Translations under genes and position numbers: made by a program
Part shown: in pieces, positions 25,334-37,155 of the stretch
How the letters are laid out: every line of letters starts with the position of its first letter
Numbering within the stretch: the stretch's first letter is position 1
Notes under the pieces: generated by a model
What the model saw: only the letters and a program-made list of their open reading frames with translations
Database searches by the model: none
Told to the model about the DNA's origin: nothing
Assembly (NCBI GenBank): GCA_963854835.1
Contig: OY978526.1
Coordinates: 90,179,846 to 90,243,845, forward strand
Direction of reading: 5' to 3'
Length of the DNA: 64,000 bases
Origin: Megamerina dolium
Lineage: Eukaryota; Arthropoda; Insecta; Diptera; Megamerinidae

Positions 25334-25500
25334 ATTGTTTACGCCGCTTGATTCAGTCTTTTTCTCCTTCCCCTCTATTCATTCTTCTTTTTCTATCGAT
25401 GCTGTTGTTGTTGTTGTTCTTCTTTTGTTGTTGTTGTTGTTGCTATTGTACTGTGAAAATCTAATTTGAGAAGAGATTTGGTTTTTGCCGTACTCAAGAT
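20991..25500. repeat. Microsatellite-rich block
   Basis: A dense series of simple repeats: (AC)n near 21000; (CAT)n then (AAT/ATT)n at 21366-21485; (CAT)n at 22201-22232; (GTA)n at 22783-22803; (CAA)n at 22830-22852, 23060-23080 and 23224-23255; (TTG)n at 23541-23572 and 23709-23731; (CAA/GAC)n at 24350-24400; (GT)n at 24639-24669; (CT)n at 24759-24796 and 24864-24880; (GT)n at 24916-24939; (TTG)n at 25299-25333 and 25402-25441. The long open frames here are all low complexity and are not genes. Confidence 0.9.
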
Positions 25501-26929
25501 TTTTTTTTTTTCAAACATACATACATACATATGTATGTACATGGATGGATGTATGTATATGTAGGTATGTAGTTACATACATGTAAAGGTATACATACAC
25601 TCTCTGTTATGCGCAAGTACTTTAATTGAGAGCATTTTGATGTCATAATTCTGAAGTATAGCTTTAGGATGCTTAAATTACTTCAATCAACAATGGACAG
25701 TGTCTGGCAAACTTTTTCTATAGCCATTCTACTGATTAGAAGGTCATAAATGGCAATTTTAAGCAGCACATGTAAATAGGAGTTATTCTAAATGTTTCTT
25801 ATAAAATGAAAGTTACAAACATGTCACATGAGCTTTTTCCTAGTCCAATTTGTTAACTTTTTTTAAACAAAAAATCGTTTCATACATATTCCCAATACTC
25901 ATACGAAGTACCTCATTTTATTCTTCCAAAATACAAAGTTGAGAAGAGGACCTAATTCTATTTATTGAAGATTGACAATTTCAGTTGTTTTTTATTTATT
26001 TTTTTTTTTTTTTTATTCTATTATCTTCAAATAATAGTATGATCATCTGGCAATGCCATTTGTTTTAAGATACGTAGTATACTTGTATGTCTGGCAATAC
26101 TATTCTGAAGAAGAATGGGAAAAAGCACGTCATTCAGTAAACGACAGTAATAGAGCGAAATTTCAGTGTTAAAAAATTGAAAATATACAAATATTCCATT
26201 AAAGCAACATTTAAGAAATAATATTCATTAAATAGAAATATAATAACTTATGTTTAGTATACGCTCTGTTGTCCAAAAGGAATAGTATACCATGCTAAGT
26301 ACATGAAATGTAAAAGTTTGGCAATACCCTACCTGTCATATTTTGTGATGAGAAATATAAAAAAAAAAAAACAAAAGGAAAAAGAAAATAATATGGGCAT
26401 TAAGTTCCTTGCGTCTCATGGAAAAGAGGCTTAAAAATAAGTGCGTTAGGATTTGAAATAAATTTATTGCGCCAAATCTATGAGAGTATTTACCTTTAGA
26501 GTAATGCCAAGCGATTCTTAAACATTTTCAAACATATATGGATGTGAGAATGTAAACGAATTGAAAGTATATTTATATGTAAATGTATATTCGTAAATAG
26601 TTTATTCATTAATGGAATTTCATCAAGTTGTAGCACACATTATCTACTAGAGTAAATTAAGAAAGTATGTGTCGATGACGAAAAATTTCGTGAATTCAAA
26701 TATTTGTATATTTGTATAAGTACAACTATTGGAAATATTTAATAATGTAGCATCAATATATATTAGTTAGTTATTTAGCGAAGGTACTTCCAAAGTGAAT
26801 AAGAGTGCAAATGGCCCAACCTCTAGATATGCGATAGACTACTAATCACAATATATTCCAAGCACAACAAGAAACGTAGACAATTTATGTAACACAGTGT
26901 TGTATCTGATAATATATATTAGACATTAT
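25501..26929. other. AT-rich non-coding DNA
   Basis: No gene or element recognised. Poly(T) tracts lie at 25501-25511 and near 26003-26015. Confidence 0.6.
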
Positions 26930-27445
26930 AACTGAAAGTCCACACCACGCAGTTTTGCGTCACCACGATCTACGCGTGTCACACGCATTCTACGCATTCT
27001 GTAGTACACTTTTTTGCATTTCAAATTATATCCGATGCATTTACGTGGAAAATTGTTTGTTTTTTCTTTGATTAAAAAGAATTTTAACACAAAAATAGAA
27101 ATAAAATCATTTACGAAAGAACGCATTTATCGTTAACATTGAAAATAAAATATAATTTAATACCCCTGGCTATGAAAATCAACTGACCTCTTTGTACCAT
27201 GCATTCTATGCATTTCAGGTATACTACGCTTTGCGTATTTATCGATAACATTGAAAATAAAATATAATTTAACACCCCTGGCTCTCGAAATCAACTGATC
27301 TCTTAGTATGACGAATTGTGCGCCATCTCAGGCATCCTACGCTTTGCGCTGTGTAACTTACCCCATATAACTACGCTGGTTCTACGTTTTTCACCTACGC
27401 GTAGGATGCGAAAAAGCGTATAAAGTGTGGTGTGTACTTTCAGTT
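26930..27445. mobile_element. MITE-like inverted-repeat element with internal 112-bp tandem repeat
   Basis: The ends are inverted: AACTGAAAGTCCACACCAC on the left and the reverse complement AACTGAAAGTACACACCAC on the right. CTACGCGT and TACGCATTC-type motifs recur inside both ends. Internally a unit starting at 27131 (TAACATTGAAAATAAAATAT) is repeated at 27243, period 112, including CCCCTGGCT and AATCAACTGA. No coding capacity. A target-site duplication is not obvious. Confidence 0.75.
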
Positions 27446-28239
27446 TAACAATTTGTCATTTAAGGGCTCTCTGACAATGCTGAGGAAAATATGATTTCAC
27501 ATATTTAAGTAATATAAAAAGCCACAGCTCAATATTCATTTTAACCCAGAACTGTGGGTTGACCTCTTCTAGCCGAAAATCATGGAGATTTTCTTTATAA
27601 TTATGAGTTCTAACCACGTCAGATTTTATTTTGTAAATATTATGCGTGGTGATTCAGAGATCAGTCATTGAGCCAAATACCAAATACCGCACCACTTTTA
27701 TGATATCATTTTTTCAAAATTTTTTTACAGAAATTATTCAGAGGCTTTTTACTAAAATACTTCAAAGAAACTGTTAAATTGAAATATGAACTAAGATATG
27801 AGGAAGTGACCATTAAACCACTGGCATCCAATCATTTAATTGTAATACTGTATGAAAATTAAAATCATTTCTGTGCAAAAGGCTATGAAGTTTGTTTCTG
27901 ATAGATGGTCGAAAGTAGCTGTATCGGAGTTTTAATGGTTTATATTTAAAAACTGTTTTTACAGTGTATTGAAATTTATTGAAGTTATTCAAAACAATGA
28001 GGGCGTGTAAATTTATATTAACTCGTGTTTTAATGTACTGATAGTGGACTTTAAGGAGGAATCAACTTTTAGAGAGTCCAAAAAGATTTTCTTAAAACTG
28101 ATTTTCTAGAATTAAAATGATTTTTTTTTTAGAAATATTTTATATCTTTATATATGTTGCAACATTTGCTGTTTATTGTCAGAGCCTCAAAAAGTGCAAT
28201 TAAAAACTGGCGGACATATTCTAAAGAATATTTTTTAAG
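27446..28239. other. AT-rich non-coding DNA
   Basis: Nothing recognised; it may include the unplaced end of the neighbouring deleted mariner. Confidence 0.5.
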
Positions 28240-28676
28240 AGCCTTCGGATTTGATTAAAAAAAAATACATAAAATTTAGAGAAATGTATGAAATCTTTAT
28301 TTGAGTCGATAGAACGATCTATATAATTTAATATTTGCACGTGCAAATAGTGCATTTTTCTGGATGCATTGGCAGTTCTTGCGATGCTTCTGGCTGCTCT
28401 TCACACCAAATACGGCAATTTTAATTGTGCACGTATCCATTCAACCAGAAATGAGCTTCGTCGCTGAACACAAGAAAGTGCACGATTCACTTTCTTAACC
28501 GACCATGAATTTTGATAATAAAATTCAATAATCAGCAAGCGTTGTTCGTTTGTAAGGCGATTCATGGTTAAATTATAGACCAAACTGAATATGTTTGACA
28601 GTAATATGTTATACGAAAATAGCTGAGCTGCCGAAAACAGTGTAGCCAAAAAGAAAGTTGCTAAAAAATCACCCTG
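28240..28676 (-). mobile_element. Deleted Tc1/mariner (DDE_3-type) element
   Basis: The minus strand begins TACAGGGTGATTTTTTAGCA, a typical terminal repeat, then encodes MNRLTNEQRLLIIEFYYQNS (helix-turn-helix start) fused by deletion to VFSDEAHFWLNGYVHN-like sequence (in another frame) and PMHPEKCTI. The rest of the catalytic domain is gone before the A-rich end near 28255. Similar in type to the element at 1361-2735. The distal end is uncertain. Confidence 0.75.
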
Positions 28677-29605
28677 TATTACTTATGTCATTGTACAATA
28701 AGTTATCAGAAATAGAAATAAATCAAAACACATATGTATGTATAAGTACTAAATCTGTATTTTTCAATATGCTTTTTTATGAGTTGATCGCTTGCTAATA
28801 TCAAATATTTTTTCCAACATATTCCACTACTCGCATACTAAATTTCTTTAACCTTCCTAAAACAATCACTAGTTCATGAATCACCGAAAAAACTGATCTA
28901 CGTTTTGAACTTTTCCAATATATTCATTTAGCTTTCGATTTACTAATTTTCCATTAATATCTTTCAAGGAATTTTGACCACTGAGTAAGTATTCTGAGTA
29001 TTCAAAAACGGTGTATCATGAGAATGATGCAGTTAACGTAAATAGTCAATGTTACACTAACTTGTACAATATAAGAGTTTGTTTGTTTTGTTTTTTTTTT
29101 TTTCTTCTATAATTACCCAAAAAGAAAAAGAACTACTTTATTAGTACATACATTCATTTACATACAAATTTGTTTAAATAATAGAAACGAAACACAAAGA
29201 AATATGTATTGTATACAAAATAATATCGTAAATATGTAACTACTAACAACTAGATTACTTTTATACTTTTGGTCGATAAATATACATATGTAGAGATTAC
29301 AAAGTAGGCATATACATACATACATACATATGTACAATATTTATAATTTACAATCATAATAATAATAATAATAATAATAATAGTAATAATAATAATATTA
29401 CTGAATACATATCTTCTCATACATGATGATACATACAATACAATTACAAAAAGATACACTTTAACATTTGATAGAGCGCGACAAGAGTCAATGTGTAAAC
29501 AATAAAGAGTGTTGTATAGTGAAGCATCTTTAAGCTGTAATCACAATAGAATTATCATATATTAAATGTGTATGAAAACATAGGAATATGCAAAAATAGT
29601 CAACA
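28677..29605. other. Downstream flank of the FAR gene
   Basis: The part next to 29605 is the expected 3' UTR, but I could not find a convincing poly(A) signal on the minus strand. An (AAT)n microsatellite lies at about 29358-29396. Confidence 0.5.
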
Positions 29606-29867
29606 TTACCGTTCATAACGCTTAACCGATTCCGGTATACTTCTGGGATCATCTTTAACCACATACAAACGCAAACCAACCAGACTAACACGAAACAGTT
29701 CTTTCCAATCTAAATGTCGCATATCAAAACCAAATAGTTGCTTGTCGTTCGACTCTAATTTTGCTGATAGTGTACGCACATTGTGATTATCAAATTTGAA
29801 ATCATTTGAACTAAAGTATTCCATCACAGAGCAAAATTTATGTATTTTACGATAAATTTTTAACATT
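29606..29867 (-). CDS. FAR coding exon 8 (C-terminus and stop)
   Basis: Encodes MLKIYRKIHKFCSVMEYFSS, then HLDWKELFRVSLVGLRLYVV and KDDPRSIPESVKRYER, closing with TAA at 29606-29608. The W-x-x-Y/L-x-x-x-x-x-x-G-x-R-x-Y/L-V-K-x-D-P pattern is the end of the FAR_C domain. The acceptor is CTTTTCAG. Confidence 0.93.
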
Positions 29868-32800
29868 CTGAAAAGGTAAATGTTCTTGTTTTTATTTTTC
29901 TCTTAATCACTTTATCAATATATGTAAGTAACCAATTAGTGTAATCAAGTAACACTCATGTACATCGTAATGCATATGAATGTCGTACATACCTTGGCTT
30001 CTTGCCAATGATTATCATTAGTAGATCCATAAATAACGCTGGTAATGTATGATATAGAAATGATAATATTTGATACTGCCATACGGTTGGTACTATTGTG
30101 AATGTTGGATACCAAATCGATTTACGTAACGGTATATCACTGCCATATTGAAAGCCATATTGCATATATTCTTTCCATGTAACCATATTATCAGTGTCAG
30201 GTACATAATTGTATATGGGCGGTGTATCGTACCTAAATATTTATATATTATATATATATATATATATGTAGATATGTATGTACGTACATGTATTAATTAA
30301 TATAAGGCCTAGTAAAAAGAAATCCATTATTTTTGCATTCAATTTAAGGTTTCATTTCCGATTTAGGGCAAATATGCACCGATTTTGTTCGATAACTTGT
30401 TGCCATTTGAAGGTAATTTCATAATGCCACTCTCATAGAAACCCTCGTTTCCATTGGCAAAAAACTAGGACGGTCGACTTCCACAAGCTTCTCTTGAGGT
30501 GAATTTTTCACCAGCAAAATCATTCGCCATATACAGGAACGGGTAGTAATCACTTGGTGCCAGGTTCGGACTATAAGATGGATGCATAAGAACCTCCCAA
30601 CCAAGCTACCGGAGCTTCTGACGAGTCACTATCGATGTGTGTGACCTGGCGTTGTCCTGATGGAACACAATTCCTCTTCTATTGGCCAAAGCTGGCCGTT
30701 TCTGGGCGATGGCTTCCTTTATACGGTCCAATTGTTGACAGTACAGATCCGAATTAAGAGTTTGGCCGTAGGGGAGTAACTCATAGTAGATAATTCCTTG
30801 CCAATCCCACCAAACACATAGCAAAACCTTCCTGACCGTCAATTCAGGCTTTGGCCGCGATTAGACCACGACCGTTTTCGCTTGACGTTGTCTTAAGTGA
30901 ACCACTTTTCATCACCAGTAACCATCCGCTTCAGAAATGTATCGATTTTGTTACGATTCAGCAGATTCAGATTCAGATTTTGTTGCGTTTTCGCCTTTAT
31001 CGAAGAAAAACTGTAAAATATGGCGTATTTTCTCTTCATTGGTGTCCATCTTTGACGCTTGCTCAAACAATACTGAGTCAAGCAATCACAAAAGTGCCTA
31101 AAAAGTTTAGTTAGTACGAAATCCTATATTTCTAACGCCATCTAGCATAACCCGATCGGAGTTATACAACGCGAGATACAGATTACTAAAACCATCTATT
31201 GGAAAAATAATGGATTTCTTTTTACTATAATGTATATGATTATTTAAAATAATAAATACACGTATGGATATTAGAATGGGTCGAAATGTTTCATATAACA
31301 CAACAAAAGGAACCTAATGATGAGCCTATGCATTTGTTCAAACAACTATATGTCTAAAATTAACGTTTTTGTTTGGATAATAATTCTACGATACATTATT
31401 TGTCAAAATACGAGTGCCAAAATTGATTTTAAGTGCCTATAGTTTTTTAATCAAATATACATAGAATCATCGTAGGTTTCGTTTTCGTGCTACCAGTTTG
31501 ACCCAACCAACCATAGCACTATATATACATAAATATGACTGTATTATTATGATTTAATTGAATTATTAGCTCTAACATGAATTTGATTAAAATTTAAATC
31601 AAAATCAATGAAAAATGTTTAATTTAGTAGTTTTTCATTACATTGTACAATTTGTATTGTACACATCACTTACGTATTTCGTGCAATATCCCATGCACTA
31701 GCCAATAGAGCATTCACACATAAATCAACTGGTACTATATTCGCTTTATTGTCCACTCGACCGCTAAATACACGTAAAACACCTGAAGCAATACCAACAA
31801 TAATACCACATGGACCATACATATTATCAATCCAACCAGAGACAGGCTCTTTGTATGTTGTAATCACTGAAAATGTGCGAGAAAATGTGGTTGTTATTGT
31901 ATGATATCGTATGTACAATATCAAAGGGTTTTTCTATACAGGGTACATGAAATACAAGAGAGATATACTTTTTTTATATTTTTACATATATTTGTACTCA
32001 TTTTTATAATGAAATATTTTTACTTAACTTAACTTAAACTAACTTGTCTCTCACTTAGGTTTTCTGATTATGTCTTCTTTTGAAGAACTATCAAATTTTC
32101 CATTTAAAATAGATTTAATAAGGAAATTTTTTAGCATATTAAGGAGAAGTTTGTTTTGAGAATTGCTTAGTATAATTTCAGTCCATAAGTTCGTGCGTTA
32201 TTTTTTCAATAGTTTCACAGTAGGAGCTTTTTGCGTTCAACAAATGATTCGTGGGAGATAAGGGACATATTTTTATTTTCTCTGATGTATTGTGCACTCA
32301 ATAAGTGATTTTAATCGCGGATAGAGGTATGAGTTGTTAAAAAATAAAATGGAATCTTCGAACGAGTATAAGAAGCATATTTTGTATTTTTTTTTTATAA
32401 AAGTGGAAAAAATGCACCAACTGATGCTGCAAAAATAAACACAACCCATGGGGAGAATACCGTGAGTGTAAGGACTGCGCAAAAGTGGTTTTCCAAATTC
32501 CGAAGCGGTGATTGTGACGCTCTTGTCGTCCTGAGGTCTTTAACTCCAACACCTTCCTGGAACTCGTGGAAGTTGAGCCAAGTTTGACAGTCAGTATGAT
32601 GGCTTGAAGGTTAAATTCATCATATGAAACAGTTTACAGGCACTTGATTCAATTGAGGAAGGTTCCAAAGCTGTGAAAATGGCTTCAACATCAACTTTCC
32701 GTCGCAAACCTTAAGCAGAGAGTGAATGTGTGTTCTCTCGGCTTGAAAATTAGAGTTTTTTGAACCGAATTGTTACTGGGGACGAAAAATGGGTCCTTTA

Positions 32801-35800
32801 CAATAATCCTGTTTGCAAACGCCAGTGGTTAGATAAAGATGAAACATCAGAACCAACCCCCAGAGATGACCTCGTGTTGGTGGTATATGGCCGGTATCAT
32901 TTATTTTGATCTGCTGGAACCAAACCAGACGATCACAGCTGATTATTATTGCTATCAACTATCCGAACTGAATGAAGCACTTAATGATGAAAAAAATCAA
33001 TCGTCTTTATTCAATAGACACAAGGTTTTGTTTCACCATGACAACGCAAGACCGCATACCGCAAGACAGACCTTAGGCAAGCTGAAAGAGCTCGGATGGG
33101 AGCGAATGCCGCATCCACCATACTCTCCGGATATTGCACCTTGCGATTATCATCTTTTCCGCGGACTTCAATCCCATTTAAGTAATAAGAACTACACGTC
33201 AAAAGAACCTAAAAAATGGGATATCGACGCCTATTTTGGCTTCAAAGACAAACAATTTTTGAGCAGGGAATTACAAATTTTCCTAAACGTTGGAAAGACT
33301 TTGTATATAATGTAGGGAAATATATTATTGAATAATAAATACTAAAAACTGCTTTTTTATTTATTATAAATCCGCCTAAGAAAAATACACGAACTTATGG
33401 ACTGACCTGATACATTGGTGTGCAGATCGTAGTCCACTACATTAGAATGCAGAGAGAAATCATGGTAACAACTGTATTTGGACGTTAATTTCAATAAATA
33501 CCTTAGTTAATTTTTGCCCAATCATTTTATAATCCTCGTGCTAAAGTTTAGCCTTGGTCATGAGTTCAAAAAAATGCACAAAGGATTTCAATAAATTTGA
33601 AAGAATAAATCTCCACAGATCGCCGCTCGAGGATATCAAATATTGATATATTGAAATGATTTTAATGGTAAATGAAATACTATTTTTAAAAGATTATTGC
33701 TCAAATAAACAAAAATGTGTTAAAATACAACCATTAAAGTAGGTTGAGTGAAGGAAGGTGGCGCATATTGAATTGGTTCAATTTGTATAATTATTATCAA
33801 ATATATTTTTTCCGAGATTTGAAAACCGACCTATATTGAAATGTTACCTAGCCTAAATGTTACCTAAAAAAAAACACCTTTAACAGTGTCCTAATTAATA
33901 TGCGTCTTTCTTAATTGAATACTTACCAATTCCTGGTCGAAATATTGTTACCGGCAATTGATCGGCATAATTTTGTACTATATCTTCGGCCAAAACTTTG
34001 GTAAACGTATACGTATTCGGATATCCTTTGATAATGGTCGGTGTCAGCTCATTTAGTATGTGCTCATCGAGACACTCACCCAGCTTACAGGCATTATCAC
34101 CACTTAGTGTACTCTTATAAAATCTCTCTTGTATGTATTTGTGATTACAATGTGCAAATGCTGTGGAAACATGTACAAATGCCTAGCCAAAAATATAATC
34201 AAATGTAATTTCTTTTTTACCAGATATGTATATGTAGGCATATTGATTACCTTTAAATGTACAATCTCTTTGGCCAATTTAATAATTTCTTTTGTACCAT
34301 TTACATTAATGGCAATTGCCATTTTCAATTTCTCATCAAAACGCACTGTTGCCGCACCATGTATAACAATATTGACATTATCTTTAATGGTCTCACGTTC
34401 ACTTTCCGTAATACCTAGACCAGGCAGTGAACAATCACCACTAATGATGGAGACTTTTTGACGATATTTTGGATGTAATTTTTTCAATTGTTCAAAAATC
34501 TATTATACGAGAAATGAGAGAGAGAGAAACAGAGATGAGAAATATATTAAATTAATTTTAAATATTTGCAATTTCTTTTCTCTTATCATACTTTTTGCAT
34601 ATGTGGTTAATATAGTTGTGTCATCATTTTTATCATCATTCTGTTATATTAAATTATGTAGGTATTTTTTTAATATTATTCTTTAACAATATCGTGGACT
34701 ATCATTATGCAATAAGATCTAACGCAGCATCTTTAAAATTATCCATTCCTAAGGCGCCACTTTTATGGACTGATGCAATCCATCGTTAATTCATAGAGCC
34801 CACGAGCAAGTTTACGAAAGTTCCTGAAAGCAATGGAGTACAAATAATATTGCCCTCTACTTTGGACTGAACTACTAGTATATTTCGTACATCAATGCCA
34901 TCAATACATATCTTGGGGTGTGTACTTGAGCGCATATATGCAATAGGACCAAGCTCATGGCATGGCATTTGTGAGGCAGTTGACGTAAATTCGGTGCTAA
35001 TATTGGCATCCAGGATAATTTTGGTAGACCCTGGATAAAATCAAACTGCTATGTCAGAGAAACTGCCCCCAAAATGTAGTGCTACGTTCTTTACTCTGGT
35101 GTCTAGTAGTTGACCTCATGCTTTATGACCTTGATTATAGAAATTATCCTATGCTGATTACGTAGGTAGTTGACGCAGTCTTAGAGAAAACGTGTTCAAA
35201 TATTTGTCACTTGGTGTAAGAGCTGACAGATAATCCTAACAAATTAATGGGTTTGAGTTCACTAAGAGGATAAAACGATTTGGTCTTTTTCTACCAACAC
35301 TAAATGCAGTTGCTACACAAGTCTTGGATTAAGAAAAAAAACAGTTGAAAGAAAACAGTATGATGTTTGTTTTCCTGAGGTTCCATCATGGGATACCTCA
35401 GAGCAGCAGCTACTTTTACACTGATGGCGAATTTTTACGGATCGCAACAGAACGGATATCAATATATATGTTTAAGTCTTTTTAAGTTATTATTACACAG
35501 TCCGACAAAATTCCATTTTTGTGTGCGCACGTGAGCAATTAATTTGTTTACGCTTTTTAATAAATATTTTAAATAAATATTACTCATATGACTTTTTTTT
35601 TTTAATAAAAAACAAATTCTTCTGAGTTAGGTTAGGTTAGGTTTGAAGGGCGTGTGTGAATATATATTGACACTTCTACTCTGAGGCATCTATTGCCTAT
35701 TGTGATTACCCTTGATTACCGGAGGAGGCACGCCTTCCCAGAGTAACCAGTGTTCATGTGTCATCCTTCTTGAACCATTTGGTTCTCCATATGAAGTTAA

Positions 35801-37124
35801 GAAGCTCTTTTAAGTCCACTTTCGCGATTTCGTCCTGTGCTATGAAGAGTCGAGACCCCAAATATTGAAGTCATTTTGTCTGTAGTCGTGGACAGAGTTC
35901 TTCTGAGTTAAAAATGTAACTATTTGCTTCGATCAGTTTTGGAAACATTGTTTTTAAAATGTTAGCTTAAAAGCTGTTATATTACAGTAGTTCTTAGTGA
36001 TCGAGCGAAACTCCGAAAAAGATCAAGCTTAATGTGAATAGGCGGTATATTAATTTTACACGACACGGAAGAAAACCTTATGTTTGAAGAACATTGTGCC
36101 TCATATACGCAACACACATTTCATCAGTGCTTTTGCCAATGAGAATGAAAAGCATTCAAAAATTAATAAAAAAAAAAATTTTAATAAACTCGACTATTAT
36201 TCGACTTTATTTCATAACAATCGAATATGCTCATAGATACTTACAGGATCGTTAAATATATCATCCATACGTGAAAAGACATCTTTACCCTTTTTTGTGC
36301 GTATGAGCAAATAAATGTGACCCACTTCAGTAACACGTAATAATTTCTCAATTATAACTACAATGAATGATTGGAAAAAAAAGTACAATATAAAGTAAAA
36401 AAAAAAAAATAAATAAAATGTATAATTTGATGAAATGAAAAAAAAATGTACTTACTTTTACCAAAGAAACCAGTGCCACCAGTTAAAAATATACCTTTAT
36501 CCTTATAGAACGTCTGTATTGGTGATTCTTCTGAAAATATATAAATTCATATTATCATATATATGTATATTACTATATAGTATATAAAGATGTAAATAAA
36601 ATGTGTAATAAAATATTATTAAAATTTAGTATTATTGTAAAAGTGTAAAAATATGCAAAATAATAATAATAATAATCATCATCATAATAATCATAATAAT
36701 GATAATAATATAATAATAATAACAACAAAAGCAACAACAACAACAACAACAACAGCGGCAGCAGCAACAACAAATATTTACAAATGAATGCGCATAATTT
36801 GAAATTCAATTCAAACAACAACAACAACAACAATTTATTCCTTTTCTATCCATCCATCTACATATCTCTATCTATGATATATGTATCGCCCCTCTCTTAT
36901 TTCTTTCTCATTTTATCTACAAATATGCCAGCATAAGTTGTATGTGCAACACTCGCTATACTTGTTGGGTGGTAGTAATGGTGGCGTTACTATTATATTT
37001 ATGCATGTACATAATTTTCATTACAACAACAAGCCAATATATTTCCTATATTCAAGTACATACAATATTATACACTGCCGTGCAATTTTTTCGAATTTTC
37101 GAATTTGCAATTTTTTCGTCGTCG

Positions 37125-37155
<31 letters not shown>

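Noticed and set aside
35624..35643. Telomeric TTAGG repeat
   Set aside because: Only three to four units, and Diptera lack TTAGG telomeres; more likely a retroelement scrap.
36573..36833. Leu/Tyr-rich open frame in the FAR intron
   Set aside because: Encoded by AAT and CAA repeats between two real FAR exons.
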